Shown one piece after another: positions 46,802 to 55,790 of a stretch of 64,000 nucleotides of DNA. The stretch is from positions 1 through 64,000 of the forward strand of contig NZ_SADV01000024.1 in the NCBI RefSeq assembly GCF_006864135.1. Reading direction: 5' to 3'. The position numbers and the translations under genes were made by a program. The first letter of the stretch is position 1. Each line of letters opens with the position of its first letter. The DNA is from Lysinibacillus sphaericus (GTDB lineage Bacteria > Bacillota > Bacilli > Bacillales_A > Planococcaceae). The notes under the pieces were generated by a model. It saw only the letters and a list, made by a program, of their open reading frames with translations, was not told the origin of the DNA and ran no database searches.

Positions 46802-47590
46802 TCACTGACTAAAAATGGCGTTATCACTTTCAGTTCTTAAGAAATGTTTTTCACTAATAATGGTATTTACTAGTCGTCCTACCCCTTCAATTTCAGTAAT
46901 GACTTCATCTCCTTCCTTTGTATCAACTAAGCCCTCAGGCGTTCCAGTAAGGATAATATCGTTTTTATTTAATGTCATAAAACTACTTAAATACGCAATC
47001 AATTGCGGAATACTAAAAATCATATCTTTCGTTGTGCCTTCCTGCGTCACTTTTCCATTTACATAAGTACGCAATGTAAGCTTCATAGGATCTTCAATAT
47101 CTTTTGCATCGACTAGCCATGGACCGATCGGTGTACAAGTATCTCTATTCTTTACTTTTAAGTTCGGACGATAATAGTTTTCTAAATAATCACGGATGGC
47201 ATAGTCATTTGCAACGGTATATCCTGCTACATAATCATAAGCATCTTCTTGTTTAATGTTTGTCCCGGAACGACCAATGACAACTGCAAGTTCACATTCA
47301 TAATGCATATTGGTAGCCTCAGCCGGTCGGTAAGTCTGACCTCGATGACCAATAAAAGTATTAGGACCTTTTAGAAAAACTAAAGGTTCTGTTGGTGCTT
47401 GAAAAGCAAGTTCCTTTGCATGATCTGCATAATTTAGTCCTAAAGCAAAAATGGTTCTAGGTTGGACAGGTGGTAGCCAGACAACTTCCTCTTCAGAAAC
47501 AATTTGTCCATTATCTAGTTTCAGGTGACCATCATTTGTTTCAATTGCGTGATGAATAACATCCTGAAATACTACACGTGCATGTTTCAT
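46802..47590 (-). CDS. hpaG2: FAH-family isomerase/decarboxylase, HpaG C-terminal-type subunit
   Basis: 262 residues with the fumarylacetoacetase-type fold. The metal ligands are present as YECELAVVIGR (E-x-E) and the Asp in YTVANDYAIRD; KNRDTCTPIGPWLV and LTGTPEGL follow. In enterobacterial HpaG two such domains are fused, catalysing decarboxylation of the oxopentene tricarboxylate and isomerisation of the product. Here they are two separate genes; this is the C-terminal-like one, with the complete metal site. It lies 34 bases after its partner and 13 bases before hpaF. Confidence 0.88.
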   Translation of the reverse strand: MKHARVVFQDVIHHAIETNDGHLKLDNGQIVSEEEVVWLPPVQPRTIFALGLNYADHAKELAFQAPTEPLVFLKGPNTFIGHRGQTYRPAEATNMHYECELAVVIGRSGTNIKQEDAYDYVAGYTVANDYAIRDYLENYYRPNLKVKNRDTCTPIGPWLVDAKDIEDPMKLTLRTYVNGKVTQEGTTKDMIFSIPQLIAYLSSFMTLNKNDIILTGTPEGLVDTKEGDEVITEIEGVGRLVNTIISEKHFLRTESDNAIFSQ

Positions 47591-47624
47591 AATAATCGCG
47601 CTCCTTTACCAAACAATGAGATTC

Positions 47625-48383
47625 TCATTTAACTGTATTTTCTAAATAACCGATTCCATCGATTTCAATTCGTACCAGGTCTCCCTCTTTCACAAGCGGG
47701 GGATTTTCAGGTACCCCAACCAGTAAAACATCTCCCCCATATAGCGTCATAAATTCCGAAATTTCAGAAATTAATTGTGATACAGGACGAATTAAATTGG
47801 CCGTTGTATTCTTTTGTTTTAATTCATCGTTAACGAATACAGTAATCGTCAAGTTATTAGGGTCAGAGATTGCATCGCGTTCAATAATCCATGGACCTAC
47901 AGGGCAAAAATTATCTCTCGCTTTTTGTTTAACAGCTGGTCGATAAAAATTCTCATGCGGAATACTCACATCATTTACAATGGTGTATCCTAATACATGA
48001 TCTAAAGCTTTTTCTTCTGTTACACGAGTAGCCTTTTTCCCAATGACAATGCCTAATGAGGCACCTATTTGCAGATGTGATGTATCCTTGGGTAATGGAA
48101 TGGAAGATTTAAATCCAGTAATGGTGTTCACCGGTTTTATATATAAGACAGGCGCTTTGGGAGGCTGGTTATAAGGTTCTTTCGTTAACGATGAACCTAA
48201 TGCCTTAAGCTCGCCACTATAATTTAATAAAGCCCCATATACTGTACCCGAAATTGGCGCCTCCAAAGAGGACTGCCCTAAGGTTAAATTTCTATCACCG
48301 AGAATAATTGTATTGCTTTGAGGATCTACTTCCACTCCTTTTGTATGAAGGGTTTCACTAAATTTAATAATTGCCTTACTCAT
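47625..48383 (-). CDS. hpaG1: FAH-family protein, HpaG N-terminal-type subunit
   Basis: 252 residues, same fold as the next gene downstream. It keeps YGALLNYSGEL, KPVNTITGFKSSIPLP, GYTIVNDVSIPHENFYRP, DNFCPVGPWIIERD and LVGVPEN. At the place of the E-x-E metal ligands it has QIGASLGIVIGK, so the acidic pair is missing, and metal binding is doubtful. It corresponds to the N-terminal half of fused HpaG. It may form a hetero-oligomer with the downstream subunit or carry one of the two steps. AGAGGAG precedes the ATG at 48383. Confidence 0.82.
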   Translation of the reverse strand: MSKAIIKFSETLHTKGVEVDPQSNTIILGDRNLTLGQSSLEAPISGTVYGALLNYSGELKALGSSLTKEPYNQPPKAPVLYIKPVNTITGFKSSIPLPKDTSHLQIGASLGIVIGKKATRVTEEKALDHVLGYTIVNDVSIPHENFYRPAVKQKARDNFCPVGPWIIERDAISDPNNLTITVFVNDELKQKNTTANLIRPVSQLISEISEFMTLYGGDVLLVGVPENPPLVKEGDLVRIEIDGIGYLENTVK

Positions 48384-48416
48384 AACGATTCACTCCTCTC
48401 TTAAATTCGTAAATTC

Positions 48417-49973
48417 TTAATGATTAGCTACACCTTTAACATCATTACCTATATTTGCCTTAACGATAATTTCTGAAAAATTATCCTCTACATTTTTTGA
48501 CTTACTGGCCCCTATTAATGTACCAATATAGCAACCTAAGAAACCTAATGGTATTGAAAGAATTCCTGGTGATGCAAGAGGGAAAATAGGTTTACCAGTA
48601 AATAAGGCTACACCTGGTTCTGGATTCCAAACATTTGGACTTAACATTACTAGACCAATCGTGCTAATTAATCCAATAAGCATCCCAAAGATTGCTCCAG
48701 TTTTGTTGAACTTTCTCCAAAAAATAGTTAATAAAATAACTGGTAAGTTCGAACTCGCTGCTAATGTAAGAGCGATTGATGCTACAAAGGCAACATTAAA
48801 ATTTTGCAAAAATAGTGATACAGCAATGGCGATAGCAGTGATGACAATCGATGCAAGACGTACCATAAACATTTGCTGTTTTTCGGTTGCTTTCCCGTCT
48901 TTTAAAATTTCGTTATAAAAGTCATGGGAAAATGCTGTTGCTCCCGTAACTACAATTCCCGCAACCACTGCGAGAATAGTAGCAAAAGAAACCGCAGAAA
49001 TGAAAGCAAACATAAAATCTCCGCCAATATACTTTGCTAATAATGGCGCTGCCATATTCCCTGCTGGGTTAGCCTCTATAATACTCGAAGTTCCAACTAG
49101 CTTCGCTGCGCCAAACCCAAGGAAAATGACCATAATATGGAACATGCCCATAATCCACATAAGCCAAACAACTGACTTTCTGGCAACCTGAGCATTAGGT
49201 ACAGTTAAAAAGCGAACTAATACATGGGGTAGGCCTGCTGTCCCAAGAATGAGCCCAAGTGTTAAAGAAGCTGCATCCCAACCGTTTTTATATTTTAAAC
49301 CTGGATTTAAGAAATCAATTCCAAAAGGAGTGGCGGTTTTCATATCCGTAAAAATGCCAATAAAATTAAAATTAAATTTCCACATAACCATGACAAACAA
49401 AATAAAGGTTCCACCTACTAAAAGAACTGCTTTAATAATTTGAACCCAGCTTGTTGCGGTCATTCCTCCAAATAAAACAAAAGCTAACATAGCAACACCA
49501 ACAATAAGGACTGAAATATTATACGGAATACCTAATAATAATTTGAATAAAGCTCCTGCAGCAACGAGCTGTGCAAGCATATAAAAAACTGAAATGATTA
49601 TTGTATTGAAGGCAGTTACACCTCGTACTTGTTTAAACTTAAATCGAGCAGTAATCATATCACCTAACGTATATTTCCCAAGATTTCTTAATGGTTCTGC
49701 AACTAAAAATAAAATGACTAGAAACGAAACTAGGGCACCATACATGAGGAAAAATCCGTCATATCCCGTTAAAGAAAAGGCTCCAATTAACCCCAAAAAG
49801 GTAGATGCAGACATAAAGTCTCCAGCTAAAGCAAGTCCATTTTGCCTAGCAGTCAGACCACCTCCAGCTGTATAAAAAGAACCTGCCGTTTTTGTTTTTT
49901 TGGAAGCATAGTACGTAATGAAAAGTACCCCTATTGACATGAGTACAAAAAGAAGAATAATATCCCATCCCAT
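48417..49973 (-). CDS. Sodium:solute symporter (ActP-like)
   Basis: 518 residues with about thirteen membrane segments, of the SSS family. The family patterns are FYTAGGGLTARQNGLALAGDFMSASTFLG near the N-terminus, GLPHVLVRFLTVPNAQVARKS in the middle and an ATILAVVAGIVVTGATAFSHDFY stretch. The close relatives ActP take up acetate and other short acids with sodium. A DUF485 gene ends four bases upstream, the usual partner arrangement. Within this operon it may import 4-hydroxyphenylacetate or a related acid; that is inference from position. Confidence 0.88.
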   Translation of the reverse strand: MGWDIILLFVLMSIGVLFITYYASKKTKTAGSFYTAGGGLTARQNGLALAGDFMSASTFLGLIGAFSLTGYDGFFLMYGALVSFLVILFLVAEPLRNLGKYTLGDMITARFKFKQVRGVTAFNTIIISVFYMLAQLVAAGALFKLLLGIPYNISVLIVGVAMLAFVLFGGMTATSWVQIIKAVLLVGGTFILFVMVMWKFNFNFIGIFTDMKTATPFGIDFLNPGLKYKNGWDAASLTLGLILGTAGLPHVLVRFLTVPNAQVARKSVVWLMWIMGMFHIMVIFLGFGAAKLVGTSSIIEANPAGNMAAPLLAKYIGGDFMFAFISAVSFATILAVVAGIVVTGATAFSHDFYNEILKDGKATEKQQMFMVRLASIVITAIAIAVSLFLQNFNVAFVASIALTLAASSNLPVILLTIFWRKFNKTGAIFGMLIGLISTIGLVMLSPNVWNPEPGVALFTGKPIFPLASPGILSIPLGFLGCYIGTLIGASKSKNVEDNFSEIIVKANIGNDVKGVANH

Positions 49974-49977
49974 ATGT

Positions 49978-50331
49978 CTACAGCCCCTCTTTTACTAGGA
50001 TTTGCTTTACTTTTTCGTCAAATTCGGCAGACTTCTTTACATAAACACTGCATACCCCAAATGACATAAAGATAATTGAAATACCGTAAATCCACGCCAA
50101 CGTAATGTCTCCTATTACTTGAACGTTTAATATATTTGTAAACAAGGCTAGGAATGGTAAAGCTAGTGAATAAGCCAAATAAAAAATTGTGTATGAAATA
50201 ATAAACTTTTTCTTATCTAAAAGTAGTTGTTTAAAATCCTCTGAAGTGGAAATTTTGTCATAATCTATTTGTTTGTTATCTTGTTGTTCGATGTCTTTTT
50301 TTACACTATTCTGTTCTTTTACTAGCTCCAA
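49978..50331 (-). CDS. DUF485 small membrane protein
   Basis: 117 residues with two membrane segments (FIISYTIFYLAYSLALPFLALF and IYGISIIFMSFGVCSVYV) and the DUF485 pattern F..LL..K..F. These small proteins regularly accompany ActP-type symporters, probably as accessory subunits. The start is a TTG at 50331 after AAAGAGGTG. It overlaps nothing and is four bases from the symporter gene. Confidence 0.85.
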   Translation of the reverse strand: MELVKEQNSVKKDIEQQDNKQIDYDKISTSEDFKQLLLDKKKFIISYTIFYLAYSLALPFLALFTNILNVQVIGDITLAWIYGISIIFMSFGVCSVYVKKSAEFDEKVKQILVKEGL

Positions 50332-50394
50332 ATTGATAGCACCTCTTTCCTAATAATTCAATAGGGTTCTTAAATGCTTCTAATTCTTCGATTT

Positions 50395-51837
50395 TTAATT
50401 TCTATTAAAAACCACTAGTTTTAGCTCTGTCATTTCTTCTACAGCATATTTTATTCCTTCTCTTCCCATTCCACTTTCCTTCACACCTCCATAAGGCATA
50501 TTATCTACACGAAACGTTGGAATATCATTAATCATTACGCCTCCAACATGAAGGTTTTCAGCTGCAGTTAACGCTGTATGAACATTATCCGTGTAAATCC
50601 CCGCTTGAAGACCATATCGCGAATCATTTACTTGCTCAATTGCTTCCTCTACTGCTTGAACTTTATTGATGATAACAATTGGAGCAAACACTTCTTGACA
50701 CGAAACTTTTAAAGAAGACGCTGCATTTACTATGACCGTTGGCAATAGAATATTTCCTTTGGCGATTCCCCCAGTTGCTACTTCTGCACCATGTTGTGTC
50801 GCCTCATGAATCCAATCTAAAGTACGTTCCACATCTTCTTTTGAAATAAGCGCTGAAACATCTGTACGTGGATCTAAAGGGTCACCAATTTTGAGTTGTT
50901 GAGTTGCTTCAACGAATTTTTGCACAAATGTTTCGTACAAACTTTCATGAATATAAATTCGTTGTAATGATATACATACTTGACCTTGGAAAGAAAAGGC
51001 TCCCTTCACACAACGATTAATAATCGAATCAATATCGATCCCTTTATCAATAATAACGGCTGCATTTGAACCCAGTTCTAATGTCACACGCTTCAGTCCT
51101 GCTTTGTTTCGAATACCAATCCCAACAGCTGGGCTTCCCGTAAATGTAATGGCTGCAATTCTATCATCGGTCACGATTTTATCCCCCACGACTCTTCCGC
51201 TTCCAGTAATAACATTAAGAGCTCCATTCGGCAAACCAGCCTCCTGTAACAACTCTGCTAAAAAGAAAGAAGATAGTGGCGTTTGACTTGCTGGTTTTAA
51301 TACAATTGTATTTCCTGCGGCAATGGCAGGACCAACTTTATGGGCAACTAAATTCATTGGAAAATTAAATGGAGTAATCGCTCCAATAACCCCAATAGGT
51401 TCACGCACCGTATATGCTACTCGTTTTTCTCCACCTGGTGCAGCATCCAATGGAAGTGTTTCTCCATGAATTCGCTTTGCTTCTTCAGCTGCAAATTTAT
51501 ACGTTTGTATTGTCCGTTTCACTTCTTCGATTGCAGTAGCAATTGGTTTAGCTGCCTCTAAAGCGATAATTTCTGCCGCTTCATCTAAACGCTTCTCTAA
51601 CAAAGCTACCAAACGCTCCAAAATAGCTGCACGTTCGTGAGCTGGCATTTTCGCCATTACTGTTTTTGCACGAACTGCAGCTTCAATTGCCTCATTCACT
51701 TCTTTTTCATTAGCCTTAGGAATATATGCAATAACATCTCCAGAATATGGAGATGTTAGAGCTGCCTGTTCAGTGGCTTCTTGCCATTGACCATCAATGT
51801 ATAAGTTTTTCTTTCTTACTTGTACTTTTAAATTCAT
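50395..51837 (-). CDS. Aldehyde dehydrogenase, probable succinic semialdehyde step
   Basis: 480 residues. Cofactor binding is seen in TPFNFPMNLVAHKVGPAIAAGN and FTGSPAVG, the catalytic Glu in VTLELGSNAAVII and the catalytic Cys in FQGQVCISLQRIYI. It belongs to a branch close to NADP-type and lactaldehyde/succinic-semialdehyde dehydrogenases. In the homoprotocatechuate pathway the last step yields pyruvate and succinic semialdehyde; an enzyme inside the operon for that product is expected, and this is the best candidate. The ATG at 51837 follows GAAAGGAG. Confidence 0.8.
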   Translation of the reverse strand: MNLKVQVRKKNLYIDGQWQEATEQAALTSPYSGDVIAYIPKANEKEVNEAIEAAVRAKTVMAKMPAHERAAILERLVALLEKRLDEAAEIIALEAAKPIATAIEEVKRTIQTYKFAAEEAKRIHGETLPLDAAPGGEKRVAYTVREPIGVIGAITPFNFPMNLVAHKVGPAIAAGNTIVLKPASQTPLSSFFLAELLQEAGLPNGALNVITGSGRVVGDKIVTDDRIAAITFTGSPAVGIGIRNKAGLKRVTLELGSNAAVIIDKGIDIDSIINRCVKGAFSFQGQVCISLQRIYIHESLYETFVQKFVEATQQLKIGDPLDPRTDVSALISKEDVERTLDWIHEATQHGAEVATGGIAKGNILLPTVIVNAASSLKVSCQEVFAPIVIINKVQAVEEAIEQVNDSRYGLQAGIYTDNVHTALTAAENLHVGGVMINDIPTFRVDNMPYGGVKESGMGREGIKYAVEEMTELKLVVFNRN

Positions 51838-51870
51838 AGTCTACTCCTTTCTGTTATAGCCTACTATTAA

Positions 51871-52767
51871 TTAGATCACTAGCTCATCTTTTTTCATGTA
51901 TTCATTCATGCCGTATGACTCATTCTGCTTGCCATATTTATAATCTAGCCACTTTACCTTCATCCGCTTCTTGGATGGGAATACAGAACAATCTTTTAAT
52001 TGTATTAACAATGAAGCGTGATGCTCATTACTAGATATTTGGTGGCAAGTTCCATCATAATTAATACCATCTATTTCAACTTGAATATGGTAAATACCAG
52101 GTTTAGGCATTCGGTATCTCTTTTTTACTATTAAGTTAAGAAACTGATGTTTTTTGTGAAAAAGAGAACTTTGATTCATTTCCCCATTAATTTCATAAAA
52201 ATCACCAAGGTACATAGGAATCATTTGCACATGACCTTCATCAAGCAATTTTCGGATTGCTGTTGAACTAATTTTTTCATCAGAATGTTGGATTTTTGGA
52301 ACAGTCGTTACGTCCAAACTTCCGGGATTATACTCTGTTAACGTTTTCATATTACCGAGTCCTTTATAGCCATAATGATAATCAAAGCCGGCTACAACAT
52401 GTATACATCCAAGTCCAATAATGTATTGTTCAACAAAATCGTTAGGAGAGAGACGGGCAAAATCAGGGCTAAACTCAACAACAAATAACTTCTCAACACC
52501 CAGCTTTTCAAATCGATCTTCTTTCAAAGGAAGCGGAGTTAAATAAGTCATTGGCTCCATATGAGGAAAGAGTATATCTTTTGGGTGCGGATAAAACGTC
52601 ATAACACCAAAGGCGCATTGTTTTTGCAAAGCAATTTGTTTTGCTGTTTCAAGAATTTTTTGATGACCGATGTGAACGCCATCAAAAAAACCGAGAGCCA
52701 AAACACAAGCTTCCATTTCAGTGAATGTTGATTTATCAATTGAACTTTTGATAGTAATTGTCTGCAT
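51871..52767 (-). CDS. RibF-like FAD synthetase with degenerate flavokinase part
   Basis: 298 residues. The N-terminal nucleotidyltransferase (1-~185) is complete: LGFFDGVHIGHQKIL (HxGH), MTFYPHPKDILFP, FSPDFARLSPNDFVEQYI, VVAGFDYHYGYKGLG and ISSTAIRKLL. These make FAD from FMN and ATP. The C-terminal part should be riboflavin kinase, but its signature (GFPTAN and the preceding G-rich strand) is absent; only a weak barrel-like sequence (PGIYHIQVEIDGINYDGTC) remains. So it is probably an FMN adenylyltransferase only. It lies between hpaC and an aldehyde dehydrogenase in the operon and may provide FAD for the HpaB/HpaC monooxygenase. AGGGGAGGG precedes the ATG. Confidence 0.85.
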   Translation of the reverse strand: MQTITIKSSIDKSTFTEMEACVLALGFFDGVHIGHQKILETAKQIALQKQCAFGVMTFYPHPKDILFPHMEPMTYLTPLPLKEDRFEKLGVEKLFVVEFSPDFARLSPNDFVEQYIIGLGCIHVVAGFDYHYGYKGLGNMKTLTEYNPGSLDVTTVPKIQHSDEKISSTAIRKLLDEGHVQMIPMYLGDFYEINGEMNQSSLFHKKHQFLNLIVKKRYRMPKPGIYHIQVEIDGINYDGTCHQISSNEHHASLLIQLKDCSVFPSKKRMKVKWLDYKYGKQNESYGMNEYMKKDELVI

Positions 52768-52788
52768 CGTTTGCCCTCCCCTTTTATG

Positions 52789-53262
52789 TTAAGTTAGTTG
52801 CGGTGCAATGATCTGGCCATATTTTCCTGCAAAGAATGTCAGAGGATTTCCTTCACGAAGGACAATATTTTCTACTTCTCCAAGGAACAGCGTATGGTCA
52901 CCAGCTACTTGCTTTCCATATACATTGCACACAATATTTGCTAGCGCATCCTTTACTACCGAGATTTCGTTTAGGCGGTCAAATTCAGGTTCACGCTTTT
53001 CTTTGATTTGACCAGCGAATAACATAGAAACTTCTTGCTGATCTTCCGATAAAATATTTACCGCAAATTTACCGGAGCGGTTAATTTTATCGAGCATTTT
53101 TGCATTTTCTTTAATTGATATTAGTACGAGTTTTGGGTTTAGCGACACTGACATGAAGGCATTTGCTGTCATGCCATGAGGCTCTCCATCAATGTCCGTT
53201 GTAATAACTGTTACGCCGGTTGCAAATTTACCCATCGCATCTCGAAATGTACGATCATCCAT
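52789..53262 (-). CDS. hpaC: Flavin reductase component of 4-HPA 3-monooxygenase
   Basis: 157 residues of the flavin reductase-like fold. MDDRTFRDAMGKFATGVTVITT, GMTANAFMSVSLNPKLVLISI and the DHTLFLGEVENI strand are typical. It reduces FAD or FMN with NADH and hands the free reduced flavin to HpaB. It sits directly after hpaD and before the FAD synthetase-like gene. GGAGG lies seven bases before the ATG. Confidence 0.93.
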   Translation of the reverse strand: MDDRTFRDAMGKFATGVTVITTDIDGEPHGMTANAFMSVSLNPKLVLISIKENAKMLDKINRSGKFAVNILSEDQQEVSMLFAGQIKEKREPEFDRLNEISVVKDALANIVCNVYGKQVAGDHTLFLGEVENIVLREGNPLTFFAGKYGQIIAPQLT

Positions 53263-53279
53263 TAAAATTCCTCCATTCT

Positions 53280-54263
53280 TTAAATAACAAGTTCTGGTTT
53301 ACGCTGTGCAAGGTTTGGTGCCTTGGATTGAATTTGTTCATTGGTTTCAATATCTAAAAACGGAGATGTTTCATTAAACCAACTGTCCGGTGCTTTTGCA
53401 CCCCATAATGTTTGACGACGTGGGTCGTTTAAATCCCATCGAATTGGCTCGAAATCATTGTCACTTGTTAAGTAATCTCCGTTATACAGCTCAATGCGGT
53501 ATCCATCTGGATCTCTTAAATACAAGAAGAACGCATTGGATAAGCCGTGGCGTGCTGGCCCTCTTTCAATGTTCTGTGAATAGCCAAGAGAAGCTAAAAC
53601 ATCGCAGCAGTGAATTAGAGCAAGTGGATCAGGTAGCCAGTAAGCAAAGTGATGAAGACGCGGACCATCTCCGTTCATAAAGGCTTGATCATGCACAGTC
53701 TGTTTGCGGTGGAGCCACGCAGCCCAGATACTTCCATCTTCTATCGTTGTATATTCAGAACATGCAAAGCCTAACTCGTTGATAAAGAAGTTGTAAGCTT
53801 TTTCTACATCTGGTACAGCACAGTTTACGTGGTCAATCCGCTGAATGCGGGCACCGCTGTATAAATCGTAGCGCTGAAGTAAGCGCTCTGCTTTTTCAAT
53901 CTTGCAGAAAAATTCAAGGGGCATCCCTGAAATATCATGTACATGCAGTGCACGTCCAAGAGCATGCTGAGTACCTTCCTTAAGCCACTTTGTTTTAAAG
54001 CCTTTTGCTTGAAATAATTCAGCTAGACGGTCAAGATGTTCTTCTTTTTCTACTTTGTAACCGAGTGCGTGTACCCCTAACGTCTCGGACTTTTTAAGAA
54101 CCAAACTGTGGTGTGTGTGTTCTTCAAGCCCTCTCAAATAAACACAGTCATCCTTTGTTTCCGTTTCAATCATCCCGAGCGCTTTTACATAAAAATCTTT
54201 TGAACGGTCTAAATCCTTCACGTTTATAACCGTTCTGGCAATACGAATGATATTGAAATCCAT
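53280..54263 (-). CDS. hpaD: 3,4-dihydroxyphenylacetate 2,3-dioxygenase (extradiol, VOC type)
   Basis: About 327 residues, similar in size to type I homoprotocatechuate dioxygenases. Two VOC domains; the second binds the metal through His ~145 (QRIDHVNCAV), His ~204/205 (PRLHHFAYW) and Glu ~258 (DGYRIELYNGDY). It opens the ring of homoprotocatechuate at the 2,3-bond. The Firmicute/actinobacterial form is of this VOC type, unlike the LigB-type enzyme of Escherichia coli. The ATG at 54263 is nine bases after AAGGGAG; the one at 54272 is less likely. Confidence 0.93.
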   Translation of the reverse strand: MDFNIIRIARTVINVKDLDRSKDFYVKALGMIETETKDDCVYLRGLEEHTHHSLVLKKSETLGVHALGYKVEKEEHLDRLAELFQAKGFKTKWLKEGTQHALGRALHVHDISGMPLEFFCKIEKAERLLQRYDLYSGARIQRIDHVNCAVPDVEKAYNFFINELGFACSEYTTIEDGSIWAAWLHRKQTVHDQAFMNGDGPRLHHFAYWLPDPLALIHCCDVLASLGYSQNIERGPARHGLSNAFFLYLRDPDGYRIELYNGDYLTSDNDFEPIRWDLNDPRRQTLWGAKAPDSWFNETSPFLDIETNEQIQSKAPNLAQRKPELVI

Positions 54264-54289
54264 ACTCCTCATCTCCCTTAGTCGATTAA

Positions 54290-55762
54290 TTAGTTATTTT
54301 TAACTAACGCTTCTGATCGATTCAAAAATTCCTTCACACGATCAACATATTCCTGTTTGTCATACCCGTTATAAAGCGTACTAGCCATTCTAATTGGATC
54401 ACCGAAGAAGAAGCGCTCATAAAGTGTTTGTCGAGTACCGAATGAACTGATACATACATCCCATGCCAAACGATAAAGTTTCACACGATCATAAGCATCT
54501 CCAGTGGCTGATTGTAAATATTTATCAAGATCAGGACGAATTTCAGAATGAAAGTCTGATTCTGAAGGGATCGCCATTAAGCCACTTGCACCCATTAATT
54601 GCATAATTTCTGTAAAGCGAGGGTAAATTTTTGGGAAGTAATGACGTGCTGCATTTAACGGTGCAAAATCTGGTGTCATAGTGCCCCATCTATCCACTTT
54701 TGCATTTGCTTCGGCAGCAACGACATATGCTTTCATCGTTTCAAGTGCAATAATTACCTCAGAGATTTTTTCCTGTATATGTTGGTATTGGCCAATATTA
54801 ATTGTCTCTGCCATTAGTTGAAGAATACCAAGTACAAACTCTGTTTTCGCGATATTTTTTGATACAACTTGATGTGTCATATGAACAACTGCATTACTTT
54901 CATTGTAGGCCTGGTTGCACACATTAACATCACCAAGTGCAAAAACTCGATTCCATGGAACGACAACATCATCAAACACAACAATGGTATCCATTTCTTC
55001 AAAGCGAGATCCTAACGGATGGTCGAAATGAGACTTACCATAATCAAAAGATTCTCGACAAATAAATTTCAAGCCCGGTGTGTTATTAGGAATAGAAAAT
55101 GCAAACGCATATGGATTTTCTTCAGCTGATTGTTTTAACAAAGTAGATGGGAATACCATGATTTCATCGGTAATACCACCTTGAGTAGCAAGTAATCTTG
55201 CCCCTTTAATAACGACCCCTTCAGACGTTTTCTCTTTAATGCGCGCTGCAATAAACGGATCAGGAAGCTGTGCTGAATTTACGCCCCTATTGACTTGAGG
55301 CTGAATCAACGTATGTGTTAAAGATAAATCATTTTCACGGCAATACTCGTAGTAGTTGGTCATATTTTCGGCATAGATGGAGTCTTGTTTCCCAAACATT
55401 TCTGCAGCTGAACCATACGCCATCATCCCGACATTAATGTAATCAGGGGAACGCCCCATCATGCCACCATTATATTTCGCCCATTCTTGCATCATTTTGC
55501 GACGTGTCACCAAATCTTCTTGTGTTTTTGGCTGAATAAAAGATGTACCAACCCGTTCACGAGTTGTCGGAGATTCATATGTCATGTAATCCTTTTTGTC
55601 TGGATCATGTTGCAAATCGTAAAGTTCTGCCTGAGTTTTCATAACTCCTTTAAAAGCTGGATGTTCAGAAATCTTCCCTTCTACTCGTTTGCCATCAATC
55701 CATATATTTGCCTGTGCATGATCAACTCTTTCAATATATTGCTCTCCTGTTTTTGCTGGCAT
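54290..55762 (-). CDS. hpaB: 4-hydroxyphenylacetate 3-monooxygenase, oxygenase component
   Basis: 490 residues, class D flavin monooxygenase with an acyl-CoA dehydrogenase-like fold. Conserved parts are THTLIQPQVNRG, VIKGARLLATQGGITDE, DTIVVFDDVVVPWNRVF and the C-terminal region ATGDAYDRVKLYRLAWD. It uses reduced flavin from HpaC and O2 to hydroxylate 4-hydroxyphenylacetate at position 3. It is 28 bases downstream of hpaE. AGGGGGAAACAAT precedes the ATG. Confidence 0.95.
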   Translation of the reverse strand: MPAKTGEQYIERVDHAQANIWIDGKRVEGKISEHPAFKGVMKTQAELYDLQHDPDKKDYMTYESPTTRERVGTSFIQPKTQEDLVTRRKMMQEWAKYNGGMMGRSPDYINVGMMAYGSAAEMFGKQDSIYAENMTNYYEYCRENDLSLTHTLIQPQVNRGVNSAQLPDPFIAARIKEKTSEGVVIKGARLLATQGGITDEIMVFPSTLLKQSAEENPYAFAFSIPNNTPGLKFICRESFDYGKSHFDHPLGSRFEEMDTIVVFDDVVVPWNRVFALGDVNVCNQAYNESNAVVHMTHQVVSKNIAKTEFVLGILQLMAETINIGQYQHIQEKISEVIIALETMKAYVVAAEANAKVDRWGTMTPDFAPLNAARHYFPKIYPRFTEIMQLMGASGLMAIPSESDFHSEIRPDLDKYLQSATGDAYDRVKLYRLAWDVCISSFGTRQTLYERFFFGDPIRMASTLYNGYDKQEYVDRVKEFLNRSEALVKNN

Positions 55763-55790
55763 TATTGTTTCCCCCTAAAAATATAGTTAT

